Positions 61,751 through 64,000 of a DNA stretch of 64,000 nucleotides are shown in pieces. The notes beneath the pieces are model-generated. The model was not told the DNA's origin and did not search any database. It saw only the letters and a list, made by a program, of their open reading frames with translations. The stretch is from an uncultured Bacteroidales bacterium. GTDB taxonomy: Bacteria; Bacteroidota; Bacteroidia; Bacteroidales; WCHB1-69. Every line of letters starts with the position of its first letter. Positions within the stretch are counted from its first letter, which is position 1. The position numbers were made by a program, and so were the translations under genes. The DNA lies in the NCBI GenBank assembly GCA_900315705.1, contig ONAB01000008.1, forward strand, positions 34,223 through 98,222, in the 5' to 3' direction.

Positions 61751-64000
61751 ATGAAAAATATTGTTGTTTCAATAGGTCTGCTTGCCTCTGCAATGTTTTC
61801 TTTCTGCCAAGAGGAATATCTGAAAGGAACCGACTTTTGGACGACAGACGTCATCAATTCGACGCAATCAGGGGTGAGTTGGCTCCCTATTCCTGATTCG
61901 TGCGTCCTTTACATTTATGGCGATTCGGTCTGCACGGGATACGTGGAAAATCCGTGTTCTGGTTTTTACCGTACTTTTTCTGTATCACCGGGTATGGTGA
62001 CAAGGGTGACTGTTCCCGGGTCTGAAATGATGTTCCCTGTTGACTATACTTTATTGGGATCAATGCTCGACTCTGTTATGTGTTTTGGCATTCATATTGT
62101 CACCACACGAGAAGTCTCGGTTCGTCAACTTGTCCGATATTTGGAAGACCTGGTGGAAGACTACGTTTTGCCCACACGATTGTATGGAACGGCTGCAAAC
62201 TATTCCGCTTACTACAATAACAGCATATCGTCCAGAAAAGTTTTCGTGGCAATTGCCACAGAAAACAATACGGAATTGTTCATTCGCCTGAGCAATGGTG
62301 CATTGCTGACTCATAGGGTTTTGCAAAAAGGGGAGGTGCTCCTATATGCCACCGATCCGTATGTCAGCAGTGATGCTGGGTATAACCACTATACTTATAT
62401 TGTGGAAAGCAACTGCAAGACCTTTAAAATTTCTGAATTAATGCAACTATACGGCAAAAACGGTATTTATTTGTACACGGTCTTACATTCACGCTGGTCT
62501 AACGCGGCGTGTCTCTTGAACAAGCGATATCAAAACATATTGTTATACAAACATCAACCAATAATAGGTGGATCCAACTACCAGTCTTATACTTTGTGGG
62601 AAATGTACGATGGAATGAATGCCATCTGGACATCACTAAGCGACCACCCTTCTATTTGTTTGGGGGTGAATGTGTATAACAGCCACAATATGTACGGCAG
62701 CATAGAGGATGCTGATTATGGTTTTTCCAGAGTCTTCCCACCAATTGATAGATCGCACTTTTATTGGTTCTATGTGTTGTGCAACCCGACATACTCTCAT
62801 TTCGCTTCTTATGTGACGGGATGGCATACCGACCAGAGTATAATACCCTATTGGCGTTCACCAACAAACCACTTTGTGCAGTCGAGTATTATTCCGACAT
62901 CCAGTGCCGAAATGCCAGACGACACCAATTATGCCGACCTGTTGATCTACGTTCATCAGGACGGTTTGCACAGTACCACACTCAATGGACAGGTTGTGCC
63001 CGCTTCCGCCTTCGACTCTTTTCCCCATACCAACCGCGAGTATTGGGTGGCCCAGTTTTCCTACTATAACCAGGATATTCCCCCTTTCTTCAAAATAGAA
63101 AACCCCCGTGGATTTCACGCTGACCTTGACCAGATTGCCTATCACGCCGACACAGCCAACCCTACAAGGATTGTGGTTTCCTGTGGTTTGGTCACATCTT
63201 CTGAATCCTCATACGAATATGTGGACTTTGCCCACTCCAACCTTTCCTCTCACGACTCGGCAACTATATATCGCTGTTTGGGTGACACCCTTGTGTTGGA
63301 CGCACACATTGAATACGACTCAGTACCCTATTTGTGGAGCATAGACGGCGTTCCTTTCCCCGGACTTTCCGCATTTAAATATCCCTTGTTGCAAACCGGC
63401 ATCCTGGAAGTCCAGCTGATATTGTTTCGAAACTCTCTTTGTCCCGACACCACCACAACCTTCGTGCGTGTGGTGCTCCCGCCCGTCATCCCCTTCTCTT
63501 CCGACACCACACTCTGCGCAGGCGCCACCCTCTCCGCAGAAACCCCCGACGCCCTGCTCTACACCTGGTCCACGGGAGAGACAACCCCCGCCATCACCAT
63601 TGACAGCGCGGGCATCTACTCCGTAACTGTGGCCAACCGAGGCTGCACCGCCAGCCTCGACAGCTTCCGCGTCGAGCTCTACGAGCCCTCGCACGTGGAT
63701 TTTGGCCAAGATACCACCCTCTGCAACCTGGCCACCCTCCTGCTCGACGCCACGCAGACCCACCCCGCCACCTACGAGTGGCAGGACCACAGCACCAACA
63801 CCACCTATCTTGTTGTCAATGACGGCCACTACTGGGTAATCGTCACCGACCACTGCCTCGGCGCCTCCGACACCATCGACGTGGAGTACCTCCACGACTT
63901 CGAGGTCAACCTCGGCACCGACACCACCCTCTGCGAGGGCGACGAGCTGGTGCTCTCCGCCAACCTGCCCTTCTGCACCTACCGCTGGCAGGACGGCAGC
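61751..64000 (+). CDS. Large secreted protein with IgGFc-binding-like N-terminus and Ig-like repeats (3' end beyond window)
   Basis: An ATG at 61751 opens a frame without stop to the window end (at least 750 residues). A signal peptide (MKNIVVSIGLLASAMFSFC) is followed by GTDFWTTDVIN, VREVSVRQL-type strands (TTREVSVRQL), DYVLPTRLYGTAANYSAYYN and VAIATENNTELFI, which match the pattern of the IgGFc-binding N-terminal domain. From about residue 570 the sequence becomes tandem Ig/PKD-like modules of about 85 residues with the signature DTTLC(x)G(x)LxLxA ... YxWxDGS. Such proteins usually end in a gliding-motility type IX sorting domain, which would lie outside. Probably a surface adhesin. The last 550 bases are much GC-richer than the first 1.7 kb. 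Confidence 0.8.
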   Translation, partial: MKNIVVSIGLLASAMFSFCQEEYLKGTDFWTTDVINSTQSGVSWLPIPDSCVLYIYGDSVCTGYVENPCSGFYRTFSVSPGMVTRVTVPGSEMMFPVDYTLLGSMLDSVMCFGIHIVTTREVSVRQLVRYLEDLVEDYVLPTRLYGTAANYSAYYNNSISSRKVFVAIATENNTELFIRLSNGALLTHRVLQKGEVLLYATDPYVSSDAGYNHYTYIVESNCKTFKISELMQLYGKNGIYLYTVLHSRWSNAACLLNKRYQNILLYKHQPIIGGSNYQSYTLWEMYDGMNAIWTSLSDHPSICLGVNVYNSHNMYGSIEDADYGFSRVFPPIDRSHFYWFYVLCNPTYSHFASYVTGWHTDQSIIPYWRSPTNHFVQSSIIPTSSAEMPDDTNYADLLIYVHQDGLHSTTLNGQVVPASAFDSFPHTNREYWVAQFSYYNQDIPPFFKIENPRGFHADLDQIAYHADTANPTRIVVSCGLVTSSESSYEYVDFAHSNLSSHDSATIYRCLGDTLVLDAHIEYDSVPYLWSIDGVPFPGLSAFKYPLLQTGILEVQLILFRNSLCPDTTTTFVRVVLPPVIPFSSDTTLCAGATLSAETPDALLYTWSTGETTPAITIDSAGIYSVTVANRGCTASLDSFRVELYEPSHVDFGQDTTLCNLATLLLDATQTHPATYEWQDHSTNTTYLVVNDGHYWVIVTDHCLGASDTIDVEYLHDFEVNLGTDTTLCEGDELVLSANLPFCTYRWQDGS

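Overview
The window comes from a chromosome of the phylum Bacteroidota, most likely order Bacteroidales. Three things point there. About twenty genes are preceded by the Bacteroidota-type -7 promoter box TAnnTTTGC instead of a classical -10 box. Client proteins with type IX secretion sorting domains are present. Marker families of the phylum occur (DUF5683, DUF4199, the PUR/DUF3276 protein, a BatD-like protein, an oversized signal peptidase I). Genes are dense, coding DNA is moderately GC-rich, and intergenic DNA is AT-rich. I see no rRNA, tRNA, CRISPR array, prophage or insertion sequence with a transposase. The only RNA gene I can support is an SRP RNA at 1217-1314.

Layout. 1-8.3 kb: the end of an O-antigen ligase-like gene, a YciO-family protein, the SRP RNA, an arginine decarboxylase, an envelope group (LRR protein, small beta-barrel, BatD-like protein), argS and a membrane protein with an EF-hand-like loop. 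8.3-18.6 kb: FKBP isomerase, an orphan OppC-like permease, cysS, an acyl-CoA ligase, a glycosyltransferase overlapping an ECF sigma factor, tgt, and a polyprenyl-phosphate mannosyltransferase with a secreted EEP-family enzyme. 18.7-21.9 kb: a TonB-dependent receptor followed by a secreted heavy-metal-associated (HMA) protein with a long His/Cys decapeptide repeat tail, a candidate metal-handling pair. 21.9-27.7 kb: a second acyl-CoA ligase, a GT2, DUF4199, methylmalonyl-CoA epimerase, a membrane methyltransferase and rplS. 28-37 kb: dnaE, nfeD, umuD and umuC in one tight series, then recG. 37-45 kb: a type IX secreted adhesin-like protein, a three-gene glycogen cluster (debranching enzyme, glycosyltransferase, GH57 amylase) and mtgA. 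45-51 kb: rubrerythrin, kbl, a lipoprotein, mnmE, pdxJ and a radical SAM protein. 51-58 kb: an operon pur-parA-parB-DUF5683-dapB-lepB that joins chromosome segregation, lysine/cell-wall synthesis and protein export, then yidC. 58-64 kb: dut with a TPR protein, then two secreted proteins, the last running off the end of the window.

The most interesting items are the HMA/repeat protein with its receptor, three junctions where one T-tract seems to end one gene and to sit directly upstream of the next promoter, the coupling of dnaE with umuDC, and several families of short dispersed intergenic repeats, one of which supplies the stop codon of the glycogen debranching gene.
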